DNA of 64,000 nucleotides. It comes from Erpobdella octoculata. Lineage: Eukaryota > Annelida > Clitellata > Hirudinida > Erpobdellidae. The DNA lies in assembly GCA_963978895.1 (NCBI GenBank), contig OZ022238.1:21578732-21642731 (forward strand), read 5' to 3'. Position numbers and translations under genes: made by a program. Below, piece by piece: positions 36,034 to 48,739 of this stretch (positions are counted from its first letter, which is position 1; each line of letters opens with the position of its first letter). The notes beneath the pieces are model-generated. The model was given only the letters and a program-made list of their open reading frames with translations. It ran no database searches and was not told the origin of the DNA.

Positions 36034-36460
36034 GTGGCCATTTGCAATTTTTTTTGTTTTAAAAATACAATATTGAAATTTAGCAAATAATAGGATAAAC
36101 AACAATAATAAAATAATTTGTTTTTAAGTAATAGTAATGTTTTATTAAAACAAAAAGTCTAACAATTATTTTTCAAGATGGGATTGGGAATAAAATGGCT
36201 ATGCGTTTTCAGGTCAATTTTATTTTATTTTAAATCTTGAAAACTAAAAAAAAATAATAAAAAATTTTAAAATATTTGCTAAAATATTTAACTTATTATT
36301 ACTCTCAAAAGACTTGCAATTTCAGCCGGTATCAAACTACTGACTGACAAGCTTGAAAATAGTTTTGAGCTATTTTCTAATTAATTTTCATCAATACTAA
36401 TTAATGACATATGGTTTTATGACTGTTGTAAAATGTTTACTCGCCATATTAACAAAACAG

Positions 36461-36587
36461 ATTTACTGGATCTATGACATCTTGAAGCAAAAACGAATAG
36501 TTGCAGCCATGAAAAACCACTCCAGGTATCTCAGCATCCCCATCAATTATCCTGTTCAATTTGAGCTCTACTCCGACCCAAACGCGC
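36461..36587 (+). CDS. CABIT-domain adaptor, exon 2
   Basis: Acceptor AACAAAACAG ends at 36460 and donor GC|GTTAGT begins at 36588. The exon reads IYWIYDILKQKRIVAAMKN, then HSRYLSIPINYPVQFELYSD. The central I-P-x-x-Y-x-x-x-F-E pattern is the end of the first half of a CABIT domain. It enters in phase 0 and leaves after the first base of a codon (phase 1), which matches the 2-base start of exon 3. The intron to exon 3 is about 16.5 kb and holds many TEs. Confidence 0.8.
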
Positions 36588-37639
36588 GTTAGTAGCAATG
36601 ATTTAATGTAATTTCTAACGCAGACTTAATGAAATTTTTATAACAAGCAGCTTGTTGTCGTGCCATAAGTAATAAATAAAAATGTTAGCAGGAATACTAG
36701 AACATCGATCATTTTAATATTGGCATAACAATAAATGCAGAAAACTTGCACGCCAGTTTTTATAAACATTTTTCTTGGGCTACGCCAACATAAAATAGAT
36801 TTGTAAAAATAAACATTTTATAAAAATTGAATAATTTATTTTTTACCAAAAGTTCTTTATGTACAAAATTTAAAATAATTGTAAAAATGTTTTATCGGTT
36901 TAAAAAACCATAAAACATTACCTACTTACTAATAAAAAACTTTAATGGTTGTAAAAAAAAACATTATTTACTTATTATTAGATGTTTTACTGCAAAGCTT
37001 CACACGGCAAATTAAAACAACTCATTGTAGCTATTTATTTTCATCTACACAAAACGTTAAATTGTTTACTTAGCGTAACTTTAAAGTGTCGTGACTTCAA
37101 CATTCAACAGCTCAAACATGACAGTTTTCATGTACCGCAGTTAAATTTAAAATTTTTGCTGCTAAAATTTATTAAATTTGGCATTTATTTCTTTTTTCTT
37201 TCTTGTTTTCGTAATGTTGTTATATTTAATTGTACTTTGTGTTTTTTTTTACTTTTTTTTATCTCATCACACGTTTTTTACTCATAACTTTTTTCTATCT
37301 TCTTATCTCTCCGTTCTTAGCTTTCCCTTGACCAAAAATGGCTCAAACTTTACACCGTATCTAATTTTTGATGATAACTAAAGGCATCAAAATTTAATAA
37401 CATAATTTTGTGTTTTTCTGAAGTCATCGGCAACTTTTTCAATTTTCCGCAAACTAATCATATTTGGGTTCTAAATTTGATTAACACGCCAAATTTAAAA
37501 TAAGATATTACATCACTGGACAGTATTTGGTCGGCTACATGTACAGATAAATTACCTAATGAAATATATTTGCCATTATCTATGTCCGGTAAACATTGGA
37601 CCCTTATGTTATACTAGAAGTACCCGTCGCGGCTTCAGT
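36588..37639. other. Start of the 16.5-kb intron, no element recognised
   Basis: AT-rich intronic sequence. A short open frame at 36982-37287 is preceded by an acceptor-like TTATTAG but has no CABIT-like content, so I do not call it an exon. Confidence 0.45.
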
Positions 37640-37947
37640 TGCTCAGAAGTTAGATAATTTGAACCCTGCACTTGTCGATTTTTCAAGCCTGGTTTGTCTC
37701 GTTAACCTTAGGGCGTGATCAGACAACTTCATAGAGCTTTTTGTCATGTCACGCCTGCCGTCTGGAATAATTTATCCCTTGAGTTAACAAAAGATCTGTC
37801 TTCCATCAATTGCTTCAAATCTCGTTTGAAAACTCACCTCTATCGTAAAGTTTTCTGTCACTGACCGCCATGGCTGGTCCGCAACTGCGATTTCGTCATT
37901 ATTACTTAATGTAGTTTGATTGACATGTGTTGCGTTATCAACTGTTC
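37640..37947 (+). pseudogene. L2/CR1-like non-LTR 3' end
   Basis: The translation FCHVTPAVWNNLSLELTKDL then SSINCFKSRLKTHLYRKV is the very C-terminus of a CR1/L2-type polyprotein (WNNL...LKTHLY). A stop and a short 3' untranslated region lead into an (AAT)n array, which is probably the element's expanded tail. Everything upstream is missing. Confidence 0.7.
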
Positions 37948-38242
<295 letters not shown>

Positions 38243-38797
38243 GGCACATTTTTTAAATTCCTGCCCGGCCCGGTCGTATCTTGGGCAAACAATTTCAGGA
38301 TCGGCCCGTGTTTGACAGGCACAAATTCTCAAGGCTATGCAAGGCTCTAATTCATCAACGCATTAAGTTGGATTAGGTTGAGTAAGTTATTTGTGTTTAC
38401 AAATTTAGATGAATATAAAAAGATTTTACATTCTTTAGTAAAAGCAAACAATCTGCAAGTTTGCAGTAACTAAATAGTATTTTTCTTACTTTCTCACTAG
38501 AATGGCGCCCTTGTTTCTTGTGTTTGGCTTTTTATTATCCACTTCACTATTCAATATCTCGTAAACATAATATTATAGAAGTGCTTTTGTTAATTTTCAA
38601 GAAGAATCCAAACGCTAATTTTCAAATTTATAGCATTTGTTGCTTTGGACTTGCAGCTATTATGAAAAAACAAATTAACTTTTTTCCACATTACATTTAA
38701 GGTGTCCAAAGCCAAATTATTTTAAAACGTTAAATAAATGCTTTTAAATTTTTTTATTAACTTCTCCGCGTTTACTTGCTTGAGCCATACGCTGAGA
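38243..38797. other. Intronic sequence, no element recognised
   Basis: Mostly AT-rich; a short GC-rich stretch (38260-38320, GCCCGGCCCGGTCGTATC) borders the AAT array. No coding motif. Confidence 0.4.
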
Positions 38798-38805
38798 CCT
38801 TATAT

Positions 38806-39596
38806 CAAGGCCGTCGAGAGGGGGAGCAAATGCACAGGGGCCCGGAGCAGTGCAAGGGCCCGGATCATAGCATCAGATTTGCCAACAGACAAAAAAAAAC
38901 AGAACAAAGAGTTAAAAAAAGAAAAGTATTTTTTATGAAATTTTTGAAGCAAACAACGGGCAACAAATTATTAATAATGATACTATCAAATTTAAAGTTG
39001 ATGTTTTTACAGACTTGTTGATTGCGTTATTGGTGGATGAACACAGAGATTTTCTATAGCTCAATCTATCAGCAATACATTCAGTTTTCTGTGGTTATTT
39101 TTAGAGTTTTCAGATTCACTAATTAAACAAATGTGCAGAGCTTTTTTATAGAATACGAAAATGACGTTTTATTTGGAAATAATTAATGAAATGAAGCACC
39201 TAAAAGCAATTTAAAAATCAAATTTTTGAGATGATTTAGTTGATTCTAATTCATCTGTCTTAAAACCACTGGATTTACTGAAAAATTTCGAGAATTGAAA
39301 GTAGAATGCTTTTTTCCAAAATGTATCTGTTGCGATAAGAATTTTTTGTACGATACCTGTGACTAATGCAGAAGCTGAAGGTCATTCCGAAAATTGAAAC
39401 AAATAAATAGTGTACAAAGATCAGTAATGGGACAGGAAAGATTTTGTGATTTAGCGTTATTAGCAATTTAAAGTGATCTAGCTAATTCTATTGAATTTGA
39501 TGAAATCATTGACAATTTTCCATTAAGGAAATCAAGAAAAATATAACCCTAACCCTAACCCTAACCCTAACCCGCAATGGTCTCTCGACGGCCCTA
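38806..39596 (+). mobile_element. hAT remnant with 8-bp TSD and telomere-like repeats
   Basis: The left end CAAGGCCGTCGAGAG and the right end, in reverse complement TAGGGCCGTCGAGAG, form inverted repeats. The flanks carry CCTTATAT (38798-38805) and CCTTATAC (39597-39604), an 8-bp duplication with one mismatch. At 39376-39540 the translation FRKLKQINSVQRSVMGQERF, then CDLALLAI, stop, and SDLANSIEFDEIIDNF is the dimerisation segment of zinc-finger-MYM-type hAT transposases. Four CCCTAA repeats (39546-39573) sit between this and the right terminus. It is deleted to under 0.8 kb. Confidence 0.85.
39546..39573. repeat. Telomere-like (CCCTAA)4 tract
   Basis: AACCCTAACCCTAACCCTAA continues to 39573. 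This is the TTAGGG motif used at telomeres in most non-arthropod animals, here interstitial and inside a hAT element. Confidence 0.95.
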
Positions 39597-39604
39597 CCTT
39601 ATAC

Positions 39605-40480
39605 TACTCAAAACAACCAGCTTCTCGTAATACAAGCAAATTGAAATTTAGTGCGTTTATTTCCCGCTGCGGATTTCACATTTTATTAAATTTTCAAAAT
39701 AATTAGACAAAATATAAATACATTATAAATGGAAATCTTTGAAATCTTTAAAGATTTTTTAAAAATTAAAAATATCATGTAGAAAACAAACCATGAATAT
39801 TTGGTTCTATAAAATAAAACAATATTCATATTTCATTTTAAAAATGTGATAATAAAATATTTGTTTATTTCTTATTGAATCGAATCTAGCTTATGTTTTC
39901 AATACTTACAATTAAGTTAAAATTTTGTGGGTTTATTTCTTGCTGCGGACTCCATATTTTTTCAAATTTTCAGATTGATTGGCTAATATCTGAATGAATT
40001 ATAAAATAAAATCAATTAGAACTTCAATTTTTTAATTAAAAATTATATGTAGAGAAACGAACTTTGAATTTTTAGTCTATTTAAAGAATGTGTCATTTAA
40101 TTTTCAAATTTTGATTCGAATGTTTCTTAAATTTTTAATTTCCACTTACTTCACATATTAAGTATTTAGAAGACAGTGGTCAATGTTTTCATATTTTAAA
40201 GATATACTATCATCCAAAAAAATTTCGAAAAAAGTATTTAGTTCACGAATTACGAAATATAAAGAATTTTTGAAAAACGAAGTTTTTTTTACGATTTTTT
40301 GTTAAGTTTCTAAGTAGAATATAAATATTTATTGATATCTGTAGTGTTTTTGATTTTTGATCAGCAGTTATACTAGAAACAAATGGTTTTTTATTCCATC
40401 TCAGATTCGAGATCCCAGAAACTAATTTTTCAAAAAATTGTGAAACACGTATGTTGTTATTTATTAAAAAAACCAAAATG
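39605..40480. other. Intronic AT-rich sequence
   Basis: No coding motif. From about 40200 to 40460 it resembles, in reverse, the repeat units seen at 20150-20950 and 41700-42660. Confidence 0.4.
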
Positions 40481-40484
40481 CTAC

Positions 40485-41700
40485 ATTTTGGTTTGGTTTT
40501 GGTTTTGGTTTAATTTGTTTATTGGGATGATGATAAGCAAAAAAAAAACAGATCACAAGAAAAAGTACAACAAAATAAACATCACCCAAAAGGAGTCTCC
40601 CAAGGGAATTACTTCCCATCTAGGGGATATCTTTATAGTAAATAATAAAAATGAGAATAAACCACAAACAAACAGAAAACACAAAATCAATCTCATTGAA
40701 AGAAAAAAAATAAAATATCAGTCTTCAGATTTCATTTCAAGAGTAATATAGTTTTAGATTAAGGCTATTCAAGTTGAAAGACAAGCAGAGAAATCAAATC
40801 ATCAATGAACCAAGAGTTGAGAAGTAGGTGTATAATAATAAGAAAAGTTAAGAATATAGAATTAAGGTAAGAAACAAACAAGCTGAGAAAAAGACATGTG
40901 ATCAATTTGAAAGTAAAATGAAAGATTTCAAACATTTTTTAAACAGTGTTATTGATTTAATTGATTTTAAATCAACTGGAAGGGAGTTATACAACTGAGG
41001 TCCTCGACAGCAAATAGAAAAACTTTTGAAAGTAGTACCATGAACGCAAAGCAAATGTATGGATCTCCGAAGTTTTCTTGAACATATGAATGAACACATT
41101 AGGTAATTCTCCACTATTATATTTGAACATAAAAAGGCAAATTTGAAATTTATTTAATTGATATATGTTTAGAAGATCATTCACAAGAAACGTCGGCCCA
41201 GTTGGAGCTCGATATGGCAAATGAAAAATGATGCGAACTGCTTTCTTTTGAAGAATGTGTAGTCCTCTTAATCTTGTTGGATAGTTAGCTGCCCAAACTA
41301 TATTGCAGTATGTAAAATAGGGGTAAATCAATGAATAATACAGTGATTTTAATATTTTTTTGTCAACAAATTCACTAATTTTGTAAATGACACCTATGTT
41401 TTTGGAAATTTTCGATTCAATAAAAGAGATATGCTTGGACCAGTCCAAATGTTCATCTATTATAACACCCAAGAATTTAATGGAAAATACACATCTGATA
41501 GGATAACCGTTTATATTAGGAATGTTATCACAATAAGAAGCTTTATGCCTAGTACGAAAAAGAATATAATTAGTTTTATCCATGTTTAATGATAGTTTAT
41601 TAGTTCGGAACCATTCATCAATACTCACGAGTTCATTATTCATAATTGAGATTAAGTCACTCATTTCAAAACTTGTACACTTTATTCTCTGAGTTTTAAT
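40485..41700 (-). pseudogene. Jockey-like non-LTR retrotransposon 3' half
   Basis: On the minus strand the translation runs from 41664: SIDEWFRTNKLSLNMDKTNY, FLGVIIDEHLDWSKHI, YPYFTYCNIVWAANYPTRLR, then KKAVRIIFHLPYRAPTGPTF and LNIYQLNKFQICLFMFKY. A frame change near 41050 leads to the C-terminal FSICCRGPQLYNSLPVDLKS. The 3' tail is an AACCAAAA-type repeat at 40485-40512. The catalytic core is missing. It belongs to the same family as the elements at 32880 and 46875. Confidence 0.85.
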
Positions 41701-42660
41701 GTCAAAAACAATATTTTTTCACCCCTTATTTAAAGTTTAGAAAGCTAAATTATCAAAATATGTTAAAACATGTTTTTTGTCAAGTAGAATATTAATACTT
41801 ATTTTCACATCTGTAGCATTTTTAGTTTTTGAGTGACTAATAACAAACAATCTTATTTTCCAACCCACATTTAAAGTCCCGGTAACCACAAAAAATGGTA
41901 AAACACGTGTCTTATAATTTTGTAAGGAAAATCTAGATACTAAATTTCAAAATTTTTAAACTCTAAGTTTCTGAGTTTTTAAGCAAATAAATTATTGTTT
42001 TTTTCATCCCACATTTGTGCTCTCAGAAGTCAGAAGCCAAATTATCAAACAACAATGAAACATGTGTATCTTTATCTTTATTTTCGAAAACATACACATT
42101 TTGTTAGTAGCAGTTAAAAAACAAACAACTCCACATTTAAGGTCTCGAAAACTGAACTTTCAAAAATGGTAATACATGTATTTTGTGTTTTCTAAGGAAA
42201 ATCTAAATACTAATTTTTTTAATTTTTAGTTCCTAGGTTTATAAGCAAATAATCTTTTTTTCTACATCACATTTAAGGTCCCAGGAATCAAATTATCAAA
42301 AATTAGTGGAAAACGTATAATTTGTTTGAGTAAATACTGAATACTAATTTCTACATCTATAGCAATCCTAGTTTTGAGTAGCAGTTATTCTAAAAACAAA
42401 TAACCGCATGTTCCACCCCACATTTAAAAACTGTGAAACACGTATTTTTTTATTTTTTACAAAGAATCTAGACTTTCACATTTTTGGTTTTTGAGATAAG
42501 CGTTTTTCAGAAAAAAGTTTATTTTTTTGTTTTATCTCTTCAAAATTAATTTAAAAAAAACCTTTTTGTAATGGATGCTTACGGTATAAAAGTTAATTTT
42601 CCTGATTTATCTCTTTAGGAGCAACATTTAAAAAAACCCTTTCAGATGTGTTCCATGTAG
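41700..42660 (-). repeat. Degenerate ~190-bp tandem repeats (Helitron-related)
   Basis: At least four reverse-oriented units contain CCCACATTTAAGGTC/CCCACATTTAAAGTC and ACACGTGT-like motifs. They end with CTCTTTAGGAGCAACATT, the reverse of GCTCCTGAGGGGAAAC at 20115. These match the internal repeats of the Helitron at 19874-21343. No CTAG terminus was found here. Confidence 0.65.
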
Positions 42661-44453
42661 TCCAAAATTATTGTGTGCCGATTCATATGATAATTTTGCA
42701 TTTTTTATATTGAAAATTTGATGGCAATATACAAAACACACATACTATATTTAGTATCATTTACCAATCAAACAGTAGAATTTTGCTCAAACAAAGAACA
42801 TCTAATAATAGTTTAATTACTCTTAGTTGTTCAGTGAACTGCATTCAGACCTTAGTTTCTTACAGTAATCCAACAAAATTTGTTTTAGTTACTATCAATT
42901 GTTCAGGATTATAGTTTTTTAGTAATCCTACATAGTCCGTTTTAGTTCACAGTTTGATAGTGTCACATAGTCACAATACAAGAGTCTCTATTTATAGTTC
43001 GGTCTTTCTAGTTGTAGGATGTAGCTGACGGTGATCAGAAACAACTTGCAGTAGAAACTGCAGGTCATCTTTATCCTTATTCAGTGTCTTGTTGTATTTC
43101 TGGATCAGTGTCTCTCCACTCTTCCAGTGTTATTGACAACTTAGAGTTTTAACAGACGACGCTTCGCATCAGTGTATTTTTCTTATATCTATATCAGGAT
43201 TGTCGGGAAGATAAACTAGGCCCGGGGCAATTTATTGTTTTGGGTCTCTAGAATCTTATGGCTATTGTTAATATTATTAGTAAACCAGAAGAAAAAAAAA
43301 ATGTACATGCATTTTTAAAGTTTTTTTTATAAACTAAAGGCAAGTGCTGGGATTTTTTTTTCTACTTGTGGGCCCTCAGACCAGCATAAAACCCAAGAAA
43401 AAAATCACCGTCAGTCCCTCTTTTTGACGGCTATGCTGGCTGTAAACTGATCTAAAAGGAACTCCTGAAATTTTTCGGATTAGTGTTTGCTTGCTTTGGT
43501 GGTTTGTCGGCATTTTTTTTTATTTTTGCAGCCTTTAGTTTTTTTGTTGAGAAAAAGACTTAATCATCAAACAAAGACAAGCACACAAATTTTCTGATAA
43601 ATATCAAAGATGGTAAAATAGTTTCTTGGCTGTGGCTGTTGAGATTACTTGATAGATAACTGCATACTACAAGCCCTTGTTCATCAGCTGTAGATCATTA
43701 AGAGGAGCTGAAATAGCCAAACGGGCTATCATCCAAGTCTTCAGGTACACCCTAACTAGAATAAAATCAATAAAACCGTTAAAAAATTTTTAACAAATTG
43801 AAAATTTTATGCAAACAAACAAACCATCAATTTTTGATTTCTTTAAGAAGAACATTTTATTTTGAATTGAAAAAATTGGTTATACAATATTTGTTTATTC
43901 CACATTGATTCGAAAATAGCTTATATATAGCTATTAATAGCTTATAATCCTCTAGCTAAAATAGCTTATAATCCTCTCAATTGAGTTAAAATTTGGTGGA
44001 TTTATTTGGTGCAACGGACCAAATAAATGAAATATTCAAATTGATTGGACAACATCCCAGATAGCAGGGAAGGTGTAGTCCAAGCGTGTCCCTCTGTACT
44101 CATTGTGCGGCATTCCGACGTGCCTTTGGCTAACAGGGAATATGAACATGAGGCCCTACCATTCTTGCCACCGGTCATTTTAAATGCGTTTTAAACCAAT
44201 AAAAATGAGTTTGAGTTGATCGTGATGTGGATGCTAGATAAATTTTGAATAAATGTAAAAAACACAGAATAATTAACTTTTTAGAGTTGACATTCTGGTG
44301 GCGACTGGTGGTTTATGCGTTTTCGCACCATGGATGGCTTTACATTGTTAGATGCAAGGAAAAAGTGCAAAACACTTGCTGCGAAACTGTCAGTGCTGGA
44401 CCCCCCCTCCTTTTTATTCTATTTTATTTCTAGTATATTTAGTATCTTTTATC
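42661..44453. other. Intronic sequence, no gene recognised
   Basis: AT-rich with a short GC-rich piece near 43205-43440 (AACTAGGCCCGGGGC at left, CAGACCAGC and GACGGCTATGCTGG at right) that may be a small hAT-like MITE. Its inverted repeats do not align well enough to call. Confidence 0.35.
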
Positions 44454-44843
44454 TTGTGACGTGGAATCCTTTGTGTTAACGAGCCAACCGGAGCGCGTGT
44501 TGTTTCCCGCAATTAATAGGGGTGTATATTTTTTAATATATTGAGCAATCTACTGATTAATTAATTAAATAAATCTTGTGGATTATAGTTTATATATATG
44601 TTTATAAGTAGTGAAAATCTGATGTCTTCGCGATCGAGATTTAAGGAGCTATTAATATGTTTAGTACTTGTTTATATTGGTTTATCGTTTCGTGGGTTTT
44701 TTTTTATATAAGGTAGTGACGATAGCTTTTCCGCCTCTTTCCTCGCTTCGTCCTCCTCGCTGAGAGACTCTTGCTGTTCGTGTTTGTGTTTAATAAAAGT
44801 ACTTCTCTAACTTCTTCAATAAAGTGTAATAGTTAGTAAAAGT
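44454..44843 (+). mobile_element. Possible LTR (solo or truncated)
   Basis: It starts TGTGACGTGGAATCC, has a TATATAAGG box (44705), a plausible transcription start region (GAGACTCTTGCTGTTCG), an AATAAAG signal (44819) and then TTGGCGGCACGTTAC, which resembles a primer-binding site. No second LTR or coding region follows, and no TSD is found. Confidence 0.4.
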
Positions 44844-44989
44844 TGGCGGCACGTTACTGATAGAAACCCACCACCAAACTAATTTGAATCAAAAATATTA
44901 TTTTTTGCAATTAGTACAAATTTTATTTAATCAATTCAAGTTTCAGTCAATAACACAGAAACCTCTGCTGTCGATGGTTAAATGTATAA

Positions 44990-45250
44990 AACAAGGGAAA
45001 GAAAAAACGAGTTTGTTATCACAAACTTTGATTTCAAATACACACAATGTGTGTCTGTGTGTATGTATACGAAAGATGTTCAAATTACGTTTTTTTTTAA
45101 TTGAATCATATATTGTCATCCAATATAAAAATATGCTGAAAGTTTCAGCTTCCTAGCTAGTCAAAAAGCTGGTTAAATTTCACTTGCAAGATTTTCGTAC
45201 AAAGAAAGCCACACACAAACAGAGATTTTCACTTAATTAAAAGTTTTTAA
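44990..45250. repeat. Dispersed repeat (copy 1)
   Basis: Shares AAGATGTTCAAATTA, TTTCAGCTTCCTAGCTAG and ACACACAAACAGAGATT with 47590-47840. It relates to the mariner-type interior motif elsewhere. Confidence 0.75.
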
Positions 45251-45329
45251 TTATAAATAGGAATGTTTTGATTACTTTGCGCAAAAGTAACTTACATTTA
45301 GATTGTTCTCCGTACTTCACAACCATTGA

Positions 45330-45330
<1 letters not shown>

Positions 45331-45372
<42 letters not shown>
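45331..45372. repeat. (TA)n microsatellite
   Basis: Short TA array. Confidence 0.95.
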
Positions 45373-45375
<3 letters not shown>

Positions 45376-45490
45376 TTTTTAACCGTTACATTTACTTTTA
45401 CATTAAAATTAGCATAAAGATTTTTTTTGTTATTCTTATATACAAAGAAAAAAAACATTGCGGCACAAGTAAATTTTCTTGGACAGTAGT

Positions 45491-46864
45491 TAAGTACTAA
45501 TAAGTACTAAAATTATCATAATGATCACGTGGGCATAAATTACTATTAATTAGGGTCACAAGCTGATTACTCATTCGCGAAATTTATCGATGTTTGTACT
45601 ATTTGCTTGACGGTATAAACCAAAAAACTTAATTATAAAGATACCTATATTCTCAACAGAATTTAAATACTGCTTTAGTTTATTTTTTGCTAGTTTGTAT
45701 TAATTAGTAAATTAATTAATTTAATATTGTAATAATACTGATATATTTTGTCATTATTTCCAGTGCTTGTTTAACATATTTATAAAATCCCATGTTTTTA
45801 GTCAATTAGGTGGTTAGGAAATAAAATTTTTAAATGAAAACAATCTGAATATTCCTGTAAAAAATTTCAGTCAACTTTCATTTCATTTCATTTCATTTAT
45901 TGAGCACCAACATAAGTATTAAACTTAAACAAAAAAAATAACCAAAACGACAAGAAAAATATAGTATCAAAATTTCAAAAAAAAAGAAAAAAAATCGATC
46001 AGTTGAGAAAGGAATAAGGTGCCCAAAAGGTTCGTCCGAAGGGAATTCCTTCCCGCTTAATGGTCAACCTTTACAAAAAGAACCAAAATGAGTGGGTTGA
46101 GTTAAGACATTTCAAATAGTAGTTCAATAAATTTATCAAGGAAGAGACTGAAATTGGTATGTTAAGGTAATAGGTATTAAGTACTAATAAGTACTAAAAT
46201 TATCATAATGATCACGTGGGCATAAATTACTATTAATTAGGGTCACAAGCTGATTACTCATTCGCGAAATTTATCGATGTTTGTACTATTTGCTTGACGG
46301 TATAAACCAAAAAACTTAATTATAAAGATACCTATATTCTCAACAGAATTTAAATACTGCTTTAGTTTATTTTTTGCTAGTTTGTATTAATTAGTAAATT
46401 AATTAATTTAATATTGTAATAATACTGATATATTTTGTCTTTATTTCCAGTGCTTGTTTCACATATTTATAAAATCCCATGTTTTTAGTCAATTAGGTGG
46501 TTAGGAAATAAAATTTTTAAATGAAAACAATCTGAATATTCCTGTAAAAAATTTCAGTCAACTTTCATTTCATTTCATTTCATTTATTGAGCACCAACAT
46601 AAGTATTAAACTTAAACAAAAAAAATAACCAAAACGACAAGAAAAATATAGTATCAAAATTTCAAAAAAAAAGAAAAAAAATCGATCAGTTGAGAAAGGA
46701 ATAAGGTGCCCAAAAGGTTCGTCCGAAGGGAATTCCTTCCCGCTTAATGGTCAACCTTTACAAAAAGAACCAAAATGAGTGGGTTGAGTTAAGACATTTC
46801 AAATAGTAGTTCAATAAATTTATCAAGGAAGAGACTGAAATTGGTATGTTAAGGTAATAGGTAT
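45491..46864. repeat. Two tandem copies of a 687-bp unit
   Basis: Copy 1 (45491-46177) and copy 2 (46178-46864) begin TAAGTACTAATAAGTACTAA and end GGTAATAGGTAT. They differ at only a few bases (for example TCATTATTTCC versus TCTTTATTTCC). Each copy includes the TTCATTTCATTTCATTTCAT tail of the adjacent minus-strand retrotransposon. Confidence 0.95.
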
Positions 46865-47460
46865 TGAGCATTTATCAGTGTGACAATAATAAGTAAGATT
46901 TCAGAGCTTGCTTAAATAACGAAATACGTTTCAATGAGGAGACAGATATTGGAATGGTTGAATAAATACGAGGGCCAGAGAATTTAATAGAGAATGTTTT
47001 AAGAGTTGTCCGAGCAAACAAAATCCGTCCGAAAACAGCGACTGGGACGCAGATCATGGAAATGAACATCAGATAATTTTACAAACATATTATCGAATGA
47101 TGAGGGTAATATAAAATTATCATATTTATACATGAAAATGCCAGTTTGGAAGAAATTAATCTGATAAATATTAAGAATGTTGTTGTTAGCCATTTAAATT
47201 TTACAAAACGATGTGGGAGGCATGTGAAAAATAATTCGAATAATTTGCTTTTGCAAAATATGAAGAGGCTTTAAACGAGTTGAATAATTTGAGGCCCAGA
47301 CACTATTGCAGTATGATAAGTACGGAAAGATAAGTGCATAGTATAACATCATAGAAATATTGGCATCAACAAACTGATGTATACGAGATAGCACTCCACA
47401 ATTTTTTGCAACCTTAGATGTAACATGATCAATGTCAATATTACCCATTAAAAGTCTAAT
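46865..47460 (-). pseudogene. Jockey-like non-LTR 3' fragment
   Basis: Minus-strand pieces read KNCGVLSRIHQFVDANISMM, PYLSYCNSVWASNYSTRLKP and KQIIRIIFHMPPTSF (47448-47200). A frame change leads to NNILNIYQINFFQTGIFMYK, and another to FSIKFSGPRIYSTIPISVSS. These are the thumb and C-terminus of the family seen at 32880 and 40902. The 3' untranslated region and (TGAAA)n tail continue into the 687-bp duplicated unit. It is 5'-truncated at about 47460. Confidence 0.82.
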
Positions 47461-47589
47461 GTATGTTTAATAAAAATGTTGCATTAATAAAATTAGTGCA
47501 TTATGAAGAAGCAGTGCTTTCGAAGCACTACAATCATTGTTCCTACATTTTTTTGCCATTACAACTCCACATGTTGAAACAATAAACAA

Positions 47590-47840
47590 TTAAAGGAAAA
47601 AACGAGTTATTCTACACAAACTTTTATTTCAAATACACTCAATTTACAAATACAAAAGATGTTCAAATTAAGTTTTTTTTTAATTGAATTATGTATTTAT
47701 TGTCATCCAATATAAAGCTATGCTAAATGTTTCAGCTTCCTAGCTAGCTGTTCAAAGAGCTGGTAAAATTTTACTTGCAAGATTTGCGTACTTAGAAACA
47801 CACACACAAACAGAGATTGTAACCTAAATAAAAGTTTGTA
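47590..47840. repeat. Dispersed repeat (copy 2)
   Basis: Matches 44990-45250 over most of its length. No coding content. Confidence 0.75.
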
Positions 47841-48500
47841 ATAATTAAGGACTTGCACAGAATTATGTAAATTGAATTAAAAGCAATATTCCAAAATAGT
47901 TTAAAAAATTATGCAATATTTATGACGGAAACTTGTTCACAAATATACATGAAACACTTTTTATCCACTAACCCTCAAATTTTGAGGTGAAACCATTACA
48001 TAAAGTGTCATAAAGCCATGATAAAGCTAGTAGAGTATAAGGTTATGTTTAATTGACACTATCGGATGATAGTCTCCACAAAGTACATATTTAAAAACAA
48101 TAAATATGCACAATGCAATACTATTTTAAACATTAACAAAAAATGAAATTAGGCCTGCTGGTCTATGATTCTTAGGCTATGAAACTTTCTACTTGCAACT
48201 TGTAGAATCGCATGATTAATTACAATCAGATTGCATTATTTATTAATTAAAACTAGTATTTGGTCCATTTGTGAAGATAAATGTGAAAAGTCACATTTAT
48301 TCATGAAACATTACATCGGTCCACCGGACCGACATCGGCGATGTCTTAAAGTGAATTTTTTATTTATTTACAGACGCTGTTGATAACGTTTCTACTAGGC
48401 CCCTAAGGGCATTAAATTTTGCTTCGAATCGTCCTCGCGACTTACTTTTTTATTCAATCTTACTTGATTTAATTAATCTATTTTTATATAATTCTGTGTT
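47841..48500. other. Intronic sequence, no gene recognised
   Basis: AT-rich. A short CATCGGTCCACCGGACCGAC segment near 48312 is a GC-rich inverted repeat of unknown origin. Confidence 0.4.
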
Positions 48501-48739
48501 TCATTCTGTTCTTAAGTCCTCTCCTATCATTCTACTATTAGAAAGGTCTCTTTTGATCTTTTTTCTCTATCTAGCTAGCTATAGGTCTGTCTCTAAAAAG
48601 TTGTATATGAACAAATAAGTTCTTACTTAACAACTTTCTCACTTCTTCCTTTTCCCTATCAGGTTTTAGATCTGATCAATCTACTGAAACTATCTGTTTG
48701 TTTCTTCTGACTCTGGTCTCTCTACTCTTCTTCTTTGTC

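Noticed and set aside
36982..37287. Open frame after an acceptor-like TTATTAG as a further exon
   Set aside because: The translation has no CABIT-like features, and exon 2 already joins exon 3 in phase.
43205..43440. Small hAT-like MITE with GGCCCGGGGC end
   Set aside because: The candidate right terminus does not form an inverted repeat and no TSD was found.
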